NCBI GenBank assembly: GCA_946894095.1
Contig: OX335641.1
Location: 762,501 to 826,500, forward strand
Source of the DNA: Incurvaria masculella
Taxonomy: Eukaryota > Arthropoda > Insecta > Lepidoptera > Incurvariidae
Direction: 5' to 3'
DNA length: 64,000 nucleotides
Under the pieces are notes generated by a model that saw only the letters and a program-made list of their open reading frames with translations, was not told where the DNA came from and did no database searches. The position numbers and the translations under genes were made by a program. This document shows positions 11,331 through 22,325 of the stretch, one piece after another. How positions within the stretch are numbered: the first letter of the stretch is position 1; the number at the start of each line of letters is the position of its first letter.

Positions 11331-11830
11331 GGAGTGGTTTCCGTTTTCGATTGACGATGTTTCCTGTTTCCGGTTTCTAAGCGCCGTTTTTAATCCCTTA
11401 GTCAATGGTAAGAATGAATCTACATTAACGAAGATACAAAAAAAATGTCTTCTCAAAATAAAAGCAGTACAAAAAGAGTACACTTGGTAAAACCGACAAA
11501 AAAATAAAATAACTTACTATGAAAAATAGAAGTCAAACATTTGGTTTAACCGCATAAGTTAGCTGTGGAGCACACGTAATTAAATCATGAACTCGACAAG
11601 TGCTAATTCCCCGATGAGTCGTAAAGTTTAACTAACAAGGATAGAGTCATATATTTGTTTTCGCTATTAGACATACAGGCTCTTCGTTTACGGGAGACTT
11701 TGTCTCTGTAAATTTAAATTGGCATTGTATGTTTAATCCCTCTAAAAATACGATCGACGAATAAGTCACTTCGCTTCTCACAGCGAGACGACCATGGGTG
11801 TTAGAACTTTCTGTGCCTAATGCGATTTCA

Positions 11831-11872
11831 CAGCATTTTATTAAAAACACCTAGGTTTTTAATAAAATGCTG
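11831..11872. other. Perfect 18-bp-stem hairpin
   Basis: CAGCATTTTATTAAAAAC and its exact complement flank a six-base loop ACCTAG. It is too short for a typical microRNA precursor and has no T-run after it. It may be the joined ends of a deleted foldback element. Confidence 0.7.
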
Positions 11873-12243
11873 GTTAGGGGATATACTTTAAAAATTCCAC
11901 AGTTTAGGATCCTATGAAAATACAGATTCACAGGATCGGTGTTTTTAACATCCACATTTTTTCTGTTTATTTAACTGTGATATTATTCTGCGGTGATATT
12001 TTCTCAAATAAGTTAAGTGTCTTGAAGGGATTGAATCCGTTAACCGTGGTATTACACGTTTCCTCGCCGGCCGGGTAAAACAATACCCGGACTTACTTAC
12101 GAGTAATAGCCCGCGGTGCGTGTTTTATAGTGTATTAATTTGCGGGATTCAGTTCTCGCTCATTGGTCTTATTGCAAGCATTGTTTACATTGTGAGTTGA
12201 GGTCAAGTTTTGGTTGATTGGCGAGCGATGTTCATTCGTGACC

Positions 12244-12613
12244 TTAAGGCTGTTCCCACCCATATAAAGTTGTTTGCACACATAACGCAAAAAGTATTGC
12301 ACTTTAAGCCACGAATTAATAATAAAAGTTTAATATAGTCATGTTACTTGCAGCGAAAACAATTTCACAATTTCAGGATTATTGGTTTTGTTACAATTTA
12401 TTTAAATCCGATTTTTATTTAACAGCGCCATCTAACGGTGTAAAACTTCTAATCGGCAATTACAACGAAACCATTAAACCTGAAATTGTGAATATGTTTT
12501 CGCTGCAACTACTAGGGCTATATTTAATATTTTTAACGAATTCGTGCCTTAAAGTGCAATACTTTTTTGCGTTCTGTGTAAAAAAAACATTGTATGGGTC
12601 GGAACATCCTTAA
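12244..12613. mobile_element. TTAA-flanked foldback MITE, family T1, copy 1
   Basis: About 370 bp, with TTAA at both ends. Termini are GGCTGTTCC...CCCATA on the left and TATGGGTCGGAACATCC on the right. Subterminal segments also pair (GCAAAAAGTATTGCACTTTA with its complement, and GCAGCGAAAACA with its complement). The TTAA target suggests mobilisation by a piggyBac- or Kolobok-type transposase. Other copies are at 28,908-29,265 and 52,799-53,162. Confidence 0.85.
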
Positions 12614-12774
12614 GCCCGTTTAACGATATACGCGGTAAAGAGAAACAGTTAATCAGACCCCATTCGGACTTTAATTTTTTTTTTAATTGTGACTAGATAT
12701 AGATGGTTAATACCACACCTAATGTAACTCACCTAAGAAATTAGGTACAATGACAGGACCTTCCCGCTACATTT

Positions 12775-12960
12775 CACTTCATTATGTAAATACTTCAACT
12801 TCTGGAAGTCAAACTACATTAACGCATATCACCATTTGATTGATCGGCGGATTCGATCAACTCATTGCAGAAGAACCTGCAAAGATACTTCAGTGGTCTA
12901 TAAGTAATGTTTTTTTTTTTAAACAACCATAAAATACACTTATGAATGAATACCTAAATG
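12775..12960 (+). repeat. Interspersed repeat with GCGGATTCGATCAACTC core
   Basis: This shares the ordered words AAACTACA, GCGGATTCGATCAACTCA and AGAAGAACCTGCAAAG with 48,118-48,300 and 63,730-63,905, and in reverse with 30,590-30,660. It is probably the 3' region of a retroelement. Confidence 0.55.
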
Positions 12961-13084
12961 CTGCTGCTAAACTTGCATTTTTGATAGAACGGTCTGGTTG
13001 GAAAAAACGGGTAAATTTCATTTTCCGCTTGGACCATTTATTAATCGAATTCGATTGTACTTACAATAACGGGCTTAACCCAAG

Positions 13085-13225
13085 TATTCTGAACCACGGA
13101 AAAGCTCGCATTCGTGACTAATGCAAACATAAATAAAGGAGTGCATGTACGGGGCGCGGATATAAAGTATGACCTCTCGTATGAGAAGCGAGGCTTGGCA
13201 CCCTCAGTTAAGAGTCGCTAAGCAT
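13085..13225 (-). mobile_element. Decayed SINE fragment
   Basis: Reverse-complement words of the SINE body and head junction (GAACCACGGAAAAGCTCGCATTCGTGAC, and CTCTCGTATGAGAAGCGAGGC) are present, but the copy is old and interrupted. Confidence 0.45.
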
Positions 13226-13370
13226 TATGTTGGACATATCTTTTTTAATCTATATCTAACTTTTTTTCTTTTACTCTTTCTGCTTTCTGTTACAAACATG
13301 TTTCTGTTTCAGTTAATTTTGTGTTTACGATTACTCTTGTGTAGAGCATCAATATAATTTTATGTTCCCG

Positions 13371-13495
13371 AGGGAAACGTAGTGGAGGGAGATTCTTTGT
13401 TATGTACTTAATAATGTTGTTATTTTTGTTTTATGTATTTCTTTCTGTGTTTTCTCCTAAATAAATAAATAAATAAAATAAATAAATAAAATATT
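13371..13495 (+). mobile_element. LINE-like 3' end with AAAT microsatellite tail
   Basis: A T-rich 3'-UTR-like segment ends in TTTTCTCCTAAATAAATAAA and more AAAT units. This arrangement is usual at the 3' ends of insect LINE copies. No coding part remains. Confidence 0.4.
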
Positions 13496-14039
13496 TTCGT
13501 CCTCACATTGAAACTTGTTATTGTTTTCTGTTGACCTAGCTTAACATATAGGTAGCATCCGCTTCTTCTACAAATATCTATTTTTACATTATCTTTCGTG
13601 AAAGCACACCATCTACATAAAACTGTAGTGTACTCGAGATGGAGAACGTATACGCTGTTAATTGTTAAATTATTGTTTTAGCACAAACCGGAACTCTGAT
13701 TGCAGATTCTAATATACGACAATGTTCAGGCAATTGTAGATTGGAAGTTGTCACCGTGTTAAAATCAGCAAATACAATCAGAAACAATATTTTCTACGCC
13801 CGATACCGGGTTGTAATCAGATCGAGCTAATACTAAATCCACTGGACTATCTGAATGCATCGGTGTTTGTGTAAATCACGAGATAGTCCGTGATTGTTGT
13901 TTCTCTTCATGAGGTTTTGTGTTTTACAAGTATCGGTTTACACTCAACAATTTACAAAGTGTAAAATATCCGTTAGAAACAAGCAGAGGCAGCGAGGACT
14001 ACGGATTTTTTTTAAATCACGAGCCGTGGATTAAAAAGG

Positions 14040-14435
14040 TTTTTTTTATGCAACCTGACATGGATAGCTGATACCACACAACTACCGTTACTATATTAGC
14101 ACAATACACCACATTCCCGAATGGCTGAAGCTGCGCGAATCGTCTGGGGACAGCCGAGCCGGGTCGTTCCTCCTCCAACGCATCAGTCTGGCTGTCCAGA
14201 GGGGGAACGCAGCGAGCGTTATGGGGGCCTTCCCGCACTCGGTGCCCATGGATGAGATTTTTTATGTCGTCTGATGGGCACCAGGGTTGTCGGGGGCCCC
14301 CGGCACTGCTGCAATCCCGTCTCGACTGCTCCTGGACGGTTTTCATTTTAGCTAGTACGTATTTAATTCTTGCTTTTGATATAGTTTTTATTAAGATTCC
14401 CGAAGGAATTAGGTTATTACCTTTTATGATATTTG
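14040..14435 (-). mobile_element. SINE tail interrupted by a LINE insertion
   Basis: Reverse-orientation SINE tail (ATGCAACCTGACATGG, then CACCACATTCCCGAA) runs to 14,121. After a 274-bp insertion it resumes with CCCGAAGGAATTAGG. The nine-base ATTCCCGAA occurs at both sides of the insert. Confidence 0.8.
14122..14274 (+). pseudogene. LINE ORF2 C-terminal fragment (5'-truncated insertion)
   Basis: The frame reads [20 protein letters not shown] and ends at an acidic/aromatic DEIFYVV before a TGA at 14,272-14,274. A conserved QRISLAVQRGNAAS block at the C-terminus is, from my knowledge, frequent in LINE ORF2 proteins of Lepidoptera. The 3' UTR runs to 14,395. The insert is flanked by ATTCCCGAA at 14,113-14,121 and 14,396-14,404. 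This is a target duplication, as expected for target-primed reverse transcription with 5' truncation. Confidence 0.7.
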
Positions 14436-14785
14436 TATAATATTTCACAGCAAAAGTACATATTTGTCAGCCATCATAGGTTTCGCCATGACATGGAATA
14501 TTAAAGATACAAACAATCAGACATTTTCATGTTTAATATGAGTGGGTTTGTCATGTGGTTGTTACCAAATTGAATAAAACCCCGGACACATGCAAGACAG
14601 GTCAGGAACGCGACACACGAAATGCCGACAATTATCACGGGCACCCAATTTTTATTCAAAGTAAATATATGTATTTACTTACAGATCGTTCAATATTTGC
14701 CCAGATGTCGCCCGAACAGAGTTGTGTTCATGTTGCGTCTGCTACTGGTACCATTGGCTTCGGACCATAGATGTAATAATACTAT

Positions 14786-15334
14786 TTAAGGTGGCCCAAC
14801 CCGGCGGGCCTAACTCATTCGCGGGCACGGTACAAAACCGTGCTGTTGCGCTCTGGGACCTTCTCTGTTTCAAAGAATAAGACAGGCTCCGTGATGAGGA
14901 AGATGCAACATGTACACAAAAAGACAATGTGCATAGTGTATGAATTGGTAAGATTTACGAAAATTTGAATTTCAAAACGACTTATAGCTAAAAGTAAACC
15001 ACGACCGCTGTAGTAAAAAATCTAACAAAAACCAAATAGATCATAAATCTTGATTAAATAAGCTATGTCTAATGACTAATCTTTTTACGATGTTTTTACT
15101 TTATGATTGCGTAATCCACCTCCAAAGTTATTGTATAAAACGCGCGAAAAATTCGAACTTTCGGACCTTATAACTTAGAAACCAAACACAATTTTACAAA
15201 GCCAATGGTCATCAGACATCTAGTTCGATCAAATAAAGCTATTTTGAGCAAAAGTTTGGATCTCTGACAAGAAATATGGGCGTGATCTTCTTTCCCCGTT
15301 TGTATGGGGAGTTGAGCGGGATGGGCCGCCTTAA
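14786..15334 (-). mobile_element. TTAA-flanked nonautonomous element, family T2, copy 1
   Basis: About 550 bp starting TTAAGGTGGCCCAACCCGGC and ending GAGCGGGATGGGCCGCCTTAA, with the terminal GGCCCAWCCCGC inverted. It aligns end to end, inverted, with 26,703-27,253 and 46,851-47,400. No transposase is encoded. The TTAA target points to a piggyBac- or Kolobok-like mobiliser. Confidence 0.85.
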
Positions 15335-15756
15335 CTCAATTAATAATAAAATAGGAAGGTGACCAAAAATTACGTAAGCACAAAAATAATCTGGTAATAA
15401 AAAAATAAGGTAATTTTGTTCAGCAACTACATAATCTATGGAAATAATTTAATTTGTTCCACATATTTCTTTCCGCTTCTTCAAACGTCAAATTGTATGC
15501 CTAAACACTTGGTGCAAAGTGAACAGTCGCTAAATCAATAAAATTAATAGCAAAAAAACATTTTCAAAACAAGTTTTTATTCAAATGCTGTTAAATAAGA
15601 AAATAATCTTTAAATGAAATGAATATTTTATGATATAAAAGGTTGTCGCGATGATAACCTGTATATATTAATTTTATGGAAAACATACTTTTTTTTATTA
15701 CTTCTTGTTGTTTTGTTTGCTATTACACAAAAAGTGGCGTCTCTTTTTTGCGCACG

Positions 15757-15915
15757 TAGGCTGAGAGAAATAAATAGTAGCGTAACGAAAAGTTGTACTT
15801 TGTGACGTCACTTTGCATTACTTTGAGATTACATCCATACAAAATGTATCAAAGTCACGTCACAAAGTACTACTTTGCGTTAGCATTAGTTTCGGTGACG
15901 ACTATCTCAGCCTTA
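15757..15915. mobile_element. Palindromic CRE-bearing MITE, family P1, copy a
   Basis: Left end TAGGCTGAGA, right end TATCTCAGCCTTA. The two halves are near-complements about 150 bp long. It carries GTGACGTCAC in the left half and a mutated form in the right. There is no coding capacity. Confidence 0.85.
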
Positions 15916-16076
15916 GCCCCGGTTGCACGAAGAAACGGCTGAGTTAATCAATGTTCAAACACGTGATTTTTTTGTGATCCGCATAGAGTTCCTTCCATAC
16001 TGTCCACACACAGTGACGTGTTTGATCATACTTTGACGTTGAATTTGATTTTTTGTCCTATCGTGCACTCGGCCCT

Positions 16077-16240
16077 TAGGCTGAGATAAATAGTTGTGAA
16101 AGAAACTAAGACTAACGAAAAGTATTACTTTGTGACGTCATTTCGGCAAATTTTGTATGGACGAAATCTCAAGTTAATGCAAAGTGACGTCATAAAGTAC
16201 TACTTTGCGTTAGCCTTAGTTTCTGTTACGACTATTTAGA
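16077..16240. mobile_element. Palindromic MITE P1, copy b
   Basis: Same end motif and internal GTACTTTGTGACGTCA in both halves. The right end stops at ACTATTTAGA, so the last few terminal bases are lost. Confidence 0.8.
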
Positions 16241-16245
16241 AAATA

Positions 16246-16355
16246 AGGCTGAGATAAATAGTCGTCACCGAAACTAATGCTAACGCAAAGTAGTATTTTG
16301 TGACGTCACTTGGACAAATCTTGTATGGACGAAATCTCAAAGTAGTTCAATTTGA
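16246..16355. mobile_element. Palindromic MITE P1, copy c (right half missing)
   Basis: It begins AAGGCTGAGATAAATAGTCG and has one TGACGTCA. It is cut at the element centre, where an inverted-arm sequence begins. Confidence 0.75.
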
Positions 16356-16576
16356 AATAAAATATCTGGTGGTATTTTTATATTTACTGCATAGATTTAG
16401 AAAGTCCATAACCAATCGGAATCCATGTAAAACTTGAGATAGCAAGTTCGAGCGAATGTTCGCGCGAAACTTGCGAGATAAGAGATAGACTTATGAGCAT
16501 TCTGTGCTAACAGCAAGGCTAAAAAAGCTAGTTACGATACAACGAAAACTTAGGCTGATATAAATAGTCGTAACAA
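16354..16576 (+). repeat. Left arm of a 200-bp inverted repeat pair
   Basis: The sequence from ATCTGGTGGTATTTTTATAT through TAGTTACGATACAACG and into the P1 end is the reverse complement of 20,070-20,347, with a deletion of about 60 bp in this arm. The arms enclose about 3.5 kb. Confidence 0.75.
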
Positions 16577-16691
16577 AATCTACACGGACACATCTTGTAT
16601 GGACGAAATCTCAAAGTAGTTCAATTTGACGTCACAAAGTACTACTTTTCGTTAGTCTTAGTTTCTGTTACGACTATTTATCTCAGCCTAA
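16551..16691. mobile_element. Palindromic MITE P1, copy d
   Basis: Left end TAGGCTGATATAAATAGTCG, right end ATTTATCTCAGCCTAAG, with an internal deletion in the left half. One TGACGTCA remains. It runs straight into copy e. Confidence 0.8.
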
Positions 16692-16916
16692 GACTAACGA
16701 AAAGTAGTACTTTGTGACGTCACTTTGACACATTTTGTATGGACGAAATCGCAAAGTAATGCAAAATGACGTCACAAAGTACTACTTTTCGTTAGTCTTA
16801 GTTTTTGTTACAACTTTCAACCTTTTTCGTCCATACAAAATGTGTCAAAGTGACGTCACAAAGTACTACTTTTCGTTAGTCTTAGTTTCTGTTACGACTA
16901 TTTATCTCAGCCTTGG
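16688..16916. mobile_element. Palindromic MITE P1, compound copy e
   Basis: Three half-elements in alternating orientation share one terminus with copy d. Three TGACGTCA sites occur in about 230 bp. The structure suggests unequal recombination between neighbouring palindromes or slippage at the hairpin. Confidence 0.75.
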
Positions 16917-18170
16917 TGTCTCCATGAATGCGTAAAAGTTTGTCTGTGCCCAAATGTGCGCAAATTGATGTGTGTGCAAATTGATGACAGCCTCCTTGCA
17001 TAAGAGCTCCTGCCCACTGTCCTCAGGGCTGCCGTGACGCCAGGTTCTTGTGTCTGTGTCCGCCGACGCGACGCGACGCCAGCGTCGGGGTATTTTCGGC
17101 ATTTCCATGCGCGTTAACGCCCCCGTGTTAATTCGTTCAGAGTCGCCGTCACATGCGCCGCCGCTTAGACCAACGTACATTGCCTACGGATACTATACCG
17201 ACACATTTCATTACTTACATATTCAGCTATGGTGCTGAAGTGCTGAAAAACATTAATTCATACAATCGCGTGGATTCCCCGGAGGGGTAGTCAGAGATGA
17301 TGGCACCATTACTTGCTATCACAACACTCATGCATATTTGGTTAACCATTCAAGAAATTCAAGTCTGACCTTATCACAGTGTAAGCTTAATATTAATCCA
17401 TTGAATATGGGTTACGCCTGTGGTCTTTTGTGGCAAAGACCACGGGTTCTTTCTTAAGATAGAAAGAGAAGGTAACATAATTGTTCGGAAAGACCGCCAG
17501 GCTTTTTCACTTGTGGGTATTAAAGAAGGTCGCAAATTTTCCGAGTTTTCCATCCAATTAAATATAGCCACGCTTAAATAGGAATGGCATGGCATCCTGT
17601 TCCATCTGCAGTTGGAAATATCTTATATTACTCCGAGTGACGTGAATGATATTTACTTGCAACAAAAATGTTGCTGACGCAATACCTACTTACACTGAGG
17701 CACATCCGTTGCAAATCACCATTGCAAGTCGTAAATCATGTGTACAAAGCACACTGCAATATTGACCTGCTCGTTCTGCAATCGTCCTTCGGTCAACTAG
17801 TCAACACACCCGCAGACAAACAAGCACACAAGGTGACGAACGCGGCTACTAAGGACTAATATTGAAATTGTGGTTAGTGGGAGCTCCTGACGGCGTATTT
17901 TGCTAGGGCCATTGTGCGAATGTCAAATATGAGGAAAAAATGTTCGTTCAGTTACTGTTCTATAAGAGACAGAACCAAATGTACACTTCCGGTTGGAAAT
18001 AATAAAATACGGTGATGAAATATAACTAAATTTAAAAAGAATGTTTATATCCTACCAATATTATATTTCCGAACTTACGTTTTTTTTTTAATTCTCCTTT
18101 TAAGTAGTTACGGAGCAATGGATTACATTATTTGTGTATGCATTCATATAGTTTATGGGCTGAAGAGTGA
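16917..18170. other. Unassigned DNA between MITE copies, with a GC-rich patch
   Basis: The stretch 17,030-17,180 is GC-rich (GACGCGACGCGACGCCAGCG). At 17,265-17,310 there is a short match to the second interspersed family (ATTCCCCGGAGGGGTAG), and 17,480-17,600 holds decayed SINE tail words. No gene. Confidence 0.4.
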
Positions 18171-18171
18171 C

Positions 18172-18349
18172 TGAGGCTGAGATAAAAAGTCGTAACAGAA
18201 ACTAAGACTAACGAAAAGTAGTACTTTGTGACGTCAATGTTGCATTACTTTGAGTTTTCGTCCATAAAAAATGCGTCAAAGTGACGTCACAAAGTTACAT
18301 CTCTTCGTAAGCCTTAGTTTTTGTTAAGACTATTTATCTCAGCCTTAGA
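18172..18349. mobile_element. Palindromic MITE P1, copy f
   Basis: A complete copy, from GAGGCTGAGATAAAAAGTCG to TTATCTCAGCCTTAG, with two TGACGTCA sites. Confidence 0.85.
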
Positions 18350-19530
18350 CTACGTTTTGTCCATGCAAAACAACCTAGCAGATACTGTCCCGAGCGAAGC
18401 CGGCTACCGCTGCTAATGTCACATATATTTATTATTTCACCTAGTTAATTCTACAATGTGGTGTGGCTCCTGATAGGGCACTGCGGTAACCAAAAAAATA
18501 TTTTCTTTCATTTAGAAACAATGGGCATTGAAAAAAGTACTCCTAACCAAAACAAAATGACCAAACTGGCATTTCTTTACGCATCTACGCGCCAAAAACA
18601 AGACAAAAAAAACGGGCGCAGATTCTCTTTTTTGTACTTAAGTATCATTACCGTAATGCTGGTCGGATGAACCTGCGCCGGACAGAGACGGAGCTACGCG
18701 CGGCCGGGGACGTGAGAGGGGGTCGGCTGCAGTTTGAAGGTTGACCAGGGGTAACAGGTTGTGGCATCAGACGGGGTAAGTATAGGTACGGTAAGGTACA
18801 CGGTTCGAGGCTCGATTGTGCAAACCTCGAATTTAACTTGACTAGAGATTAAGCGGACGTTTTTCTAAAAATAAGCAATGTGAAACATACTTTTTCGTGC
18901 TAAGTAAAAATCGGCCTTTAATTTTAAATAGGAATACTAGAGTACTGAAGATTTTGCCATTCAAATTAAAAAATGGTGGAGAGAAGATCCTTGAGAATAT
19001 TTCAAGGTTTTTTAAATGTAAATTTAAAACTGACATCCAAATTGCTTGTATTCTTTCAGTTTTCAATTCATTCAACCAAGCGTCCGTCCTCCATTGAGTT
19101 CCTAGTTAAATTGCTGTTACGTCAGCAAAAACAACTTTTTTAAAAATTAAGAACTAAGTGAGGAATTTGTTTTCTTGTGAATTATATTTCCCTTGCAAAA
19201 AATGAATCACACATTCTGGCTGTAAATAATTTGATGGTCGGTTTAAGCGATCTATTTTTACCAAATATTATATAACATTTTATTATTTGCCGGGGCAAGC
19301 TTAGCATAACTTTGGCAGCATTTCCCATTGACTTTGATTCGATATCGTAGACAGTGTTTGGTCAAGTTGGCCGGGCGCGGTGCGAGCGGGCGCGTCTCGT
19401 GAGAAAGCTACAATTTGAACAAGCCGTAATTAGCCAGCGGACCATTAAATCACGGGCAGGCTGCCCGCAACGCACCAACACAACGTACACCCGGCCCGAG
19501 TGGAAGCGCACAACTGCGGGAACTCAATCG
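18350..19530. other. Unassigned DNA between MITE copies
   Basis: No gene recognised. Two GC-rich patches (18,668-18,745 and 19,360-19,525) stand out from AT-rich surroundings. The open frames over the second do not show a domain. Confidence 0.35.
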
Positions 19531-19644
19531 CTAAGGCTGAGATAAATAGTCGTAACAGAAACTAAGACTAATGAAAAGTAGTACTTTGTGATGTCACATT
19601 TCATTACTTTGAGATTTCGTCTATACAAAATATCTTAGCCTAAC
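19531..19644. mobile_element. Palindromic MITE P1, copy g (deleted)
   Basis: The left half is intact. The right half is reduced to the terminus ATATCTTAGCCTAA. The CRE-like site is mutated to GTGATGTCAC. Confidence 0.75.
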
Positions 19645-19660
19645 TAATGCTGGAATTTTA

Positions 19661-19837
19661 CTAAGGCTGAGATAAATAGTCGTCACAGAAACTAAGACTA
19701 ACGAAAAGTAGTACTTTGTGACGTCAATTTACATTACTTTGAAATTTCGTCCATACAAAATGTGTCAAAGTGACGTCACAAAGTACTACTTTGCGTTAGC
19801 ATTAGTTTCGGTTACGACTATTTATATCAGCCTTAGA
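19661..19837. mobile_element. Palindromic MITE P1, copy h
   Basis: A complete copy, from CTAAGGCTGAGATAAATAG to ATTTATATCAGCCTTAG, with two TGACGTCA sites. Confidence 0.85.
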
Positions 19838-19948
19838 GCCTTACTCGTGCTTGGCTTAGCCGAAGTATTGCTTCCGACTGCCAAATTTGACATTTAGTTG
19901 GAGGTGGTGGAAACGGGTATTAGCGAAATACAAGTAATGTTTAAGAAT

Positions 19949-20098
19949 CTCAGCTTAAGACTAACGAAAATTAGTACTTTGTGACGTTAGTTTGCATTAC
20001 TTCGAGATATAGTCCATACAAAATGTGTCAAAGTGACGTCACAAAGTACTACTTTTCGTAGCCATAGTTTTTGTTACGACTATTTATATCAGCCTAAG
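19949..20098. mobile_element. Palindromic MITE P1, copy i
   Basis: The left terminus is shortened (CAGCTTAAGACTAACG) and the right is complete. One TGACGTCA is intact and one changed to TGACGTTA. It abuts the right arm of the large inverted repeat. Confidence 0.8.
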
Positions 20099-20347
20099 TT
20101 ATCGTTGTAGCGTAACTAGCTTTTTAAGCCTTGCCCAAATAGAAAAAGTTTCGCTGTGAGCACAGAATGCTCATAAGTCCATCTCTTATCTCGCAAGAAA
20201 TAAGAGCGACAATCGGCCAGTGTTACGCAAAAGTTTCACGCGAACATTCGCCCGAACTTGCTCTCTCAAGTTTTACATGGATTCCGATTGGTTATGGACT
20301 TTCTAAATCTATGCAGTAAATATAAAAATATCACCAGATTTTATTTT
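20070..20347 (-). repeat. Right arm of a 200-bp inverted repeat pair
   Basis: Reverse complement of 16,354-16,576, including the joined P1 terminus. It is the fuller copy, with an extra segment (AAATAAGAGCGACAATCGGC region) missing on the left. Confidence 0.75.
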
Positions 20348-20349
20348 TA

Positions 20350-22028
20350 ACTGTTTTAAATGTTCGCAAAAATATAGAAAAATATAGAAAAATTGCTATT
20401 TTAAATGTTATAACGTAACGAACTTTAATATAATTTTAAGTATTTCTTGCTTAAAATAAGTCAAAAGCTTACGCCTGCATCCGTGCGATCCCATTTGTAG
20501 CAGGTCCGAAGAAGAGCAGTCCGCTGACCGGCGTTTATCATAGGCGCCCTTGCATCCAACAGGGTTGCATTCTTGGACCTACACTTTAAATACACGTTTT
20601 TCGACCTTTTATATTATATAAATAAACAAATATGATTATGTTTGATCCAGTTTGAAGCTGTTTATTATTAAAATAGAATATTGCAGAAGTCATTTGTCAG
20701 TAATTATAATTTACTGTAATTAATAATATTAATGCTTTCCAAATAACTAGATAACACAGATCTCATCTTTTTATTACATTATGTGTGCCTAAAATAGCAT
20801 TGGCCCAAACGAGATTGTCAATAGTCAACCGCTGTGCTTGGTAGCTAGAAATTGTACCCTTTAAATTAAATAAACAATTGTGGAATTGTTTATTTAATTT
20901 GAGCTCAGTTTCGCAAAAAATACGTACATTTATTTTAATAAAAAAATCTTTTCCGTCAAAAAATTGGCACTTTGAAGTCAAATCAAGGAGTTTAATTTTA
21001 ATTTATTTATGAATATAACTTTAAATTATTACTCTGCTTTCTCAGTGCATTTATTATTACATGTGCAAAGTTCACGCTTTTACCTACCTACAGATATTTT
21101 AATGCCTCTCATCAACACCCGGTTGACTGTAAGAAGTCACTCTTAGTGATAGGTCCTTCTTTGTACTGGTTGTTCGTATTGTTGTCTGTAACTAATTTCT
21201 AAGTAAAAAAAATATATATTCATAATTAATTCTAGATATTTTTGCGTTTGCTTACATTCCGAATACGTCCCTGCATGCTTAATGTTTCGAGCGCACCCTG
21301 TATGGGTGAACCCTGGCTGAGGTTAAAAAAACATGTCTGCGTGCATTGTCTTGCTGTTAAATCGTCTCAAGAGTACTCTTTTCTCGTGAAAAGATTTTGA
21401 ACCTTAGTGCACTAGCATACGAACGATTTTCAGATGGTAAATGAATAAATTAGAATCTTAACCTCAGAAGTCTTTGCTCTACTATCCGTTGAGGTAGTAT
21501 TAACTCTATAATTTCTAAAAAGACTTAAGTATCATTCCATCCTTTTGTAAATGTATTCTTCTGTTCATTGATATTAATAACATTTTGTGCTGAGAGCTAT
21601 AGACAGAAATTTTGCAGTCGTTTGAAGAAAAATCTTTCTTTATTTGTTAGTGTTTTTTGTAACGCTTAATCTCTGGAAGATCCCATAAGTTATATGGTAA
21701 GTAAGGCAGGTCATACTTAAAGCCCATTCCATAAGTATAGGGTTGATATTCCAAATTATTTTGCAGAGGCTAACATCCAATTTAGCAATGCCGCAGATGT
21801 CTGAGGACAACGGAACTTCATAAGTATCTGCGGGACTTTTGCTAGAATACTGAAACCTTCGCTAATTTCTCGAACTGTTGAATTAAAACTTTCGAAGGAT
21901 AATATTTAATTATTATTAATTTTATTGATATTTAAATCAATTTATTTGACTTGGTGGATGTTAATAAATGTATTTTCCTAGTTAAAGTTAATTAAATTAA
22001 ATAAACTAATTTAAATTGATACATATCA
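20350..22028. other. Unassigned AT-rich DNA with a short hairpin
   Basis: The only clear structure is a hairpin at 20,863-20,900, with arms of AAATTAAATAAACAATT and its complement. A small GC-richer segment (20,470-20,585) may be retroelement debris. No gene. Confidence 0.4.
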
Positions 22029-22325
22029 AGCATCTGGATTTCGTCACGACTACGAATTGCTCCATGTTTCGGAATCCATGTAAACTGTAGGTCCTATTCT
22101 CCTACTGCGTGGTAGGGTTTAAGCCCGCCCGCATCGCATTGGATAAAAATGTGGTCGAAGCGGCAATTACAATCTGTCCGGATTTTCCATCCGGTTCACT
22201 GTAGCCAGATTTATAAAGGGAAGGTCCAGGCATGGCACCTAATTTCTTCGGGAATGTGGTGTATTGGGTTAATATAATAACGGTAGTTGTGTGGTACCCA
22301 CCCATGTCAGGTTGCATGAAAATGT
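22029..22325 (+). mobile_element. SINE body and tail, head missing
   Basis: It starts at the TTCGTCACGACTACGAATTG segment that normally follows the tRNA head, and continues through GGTAGGGTTTAAGCCCGCCC and GGGAAGGTCCAGGCATGG to CAGGTTGCATGAAAA. Confidence 0.75.

Noticed and set aside
14017..14448. 143-codon minus-strand frame
   Set aside because: It runs across the SINE-LINE-SINE junctions and is antisense to the LINE C-terminal frame.
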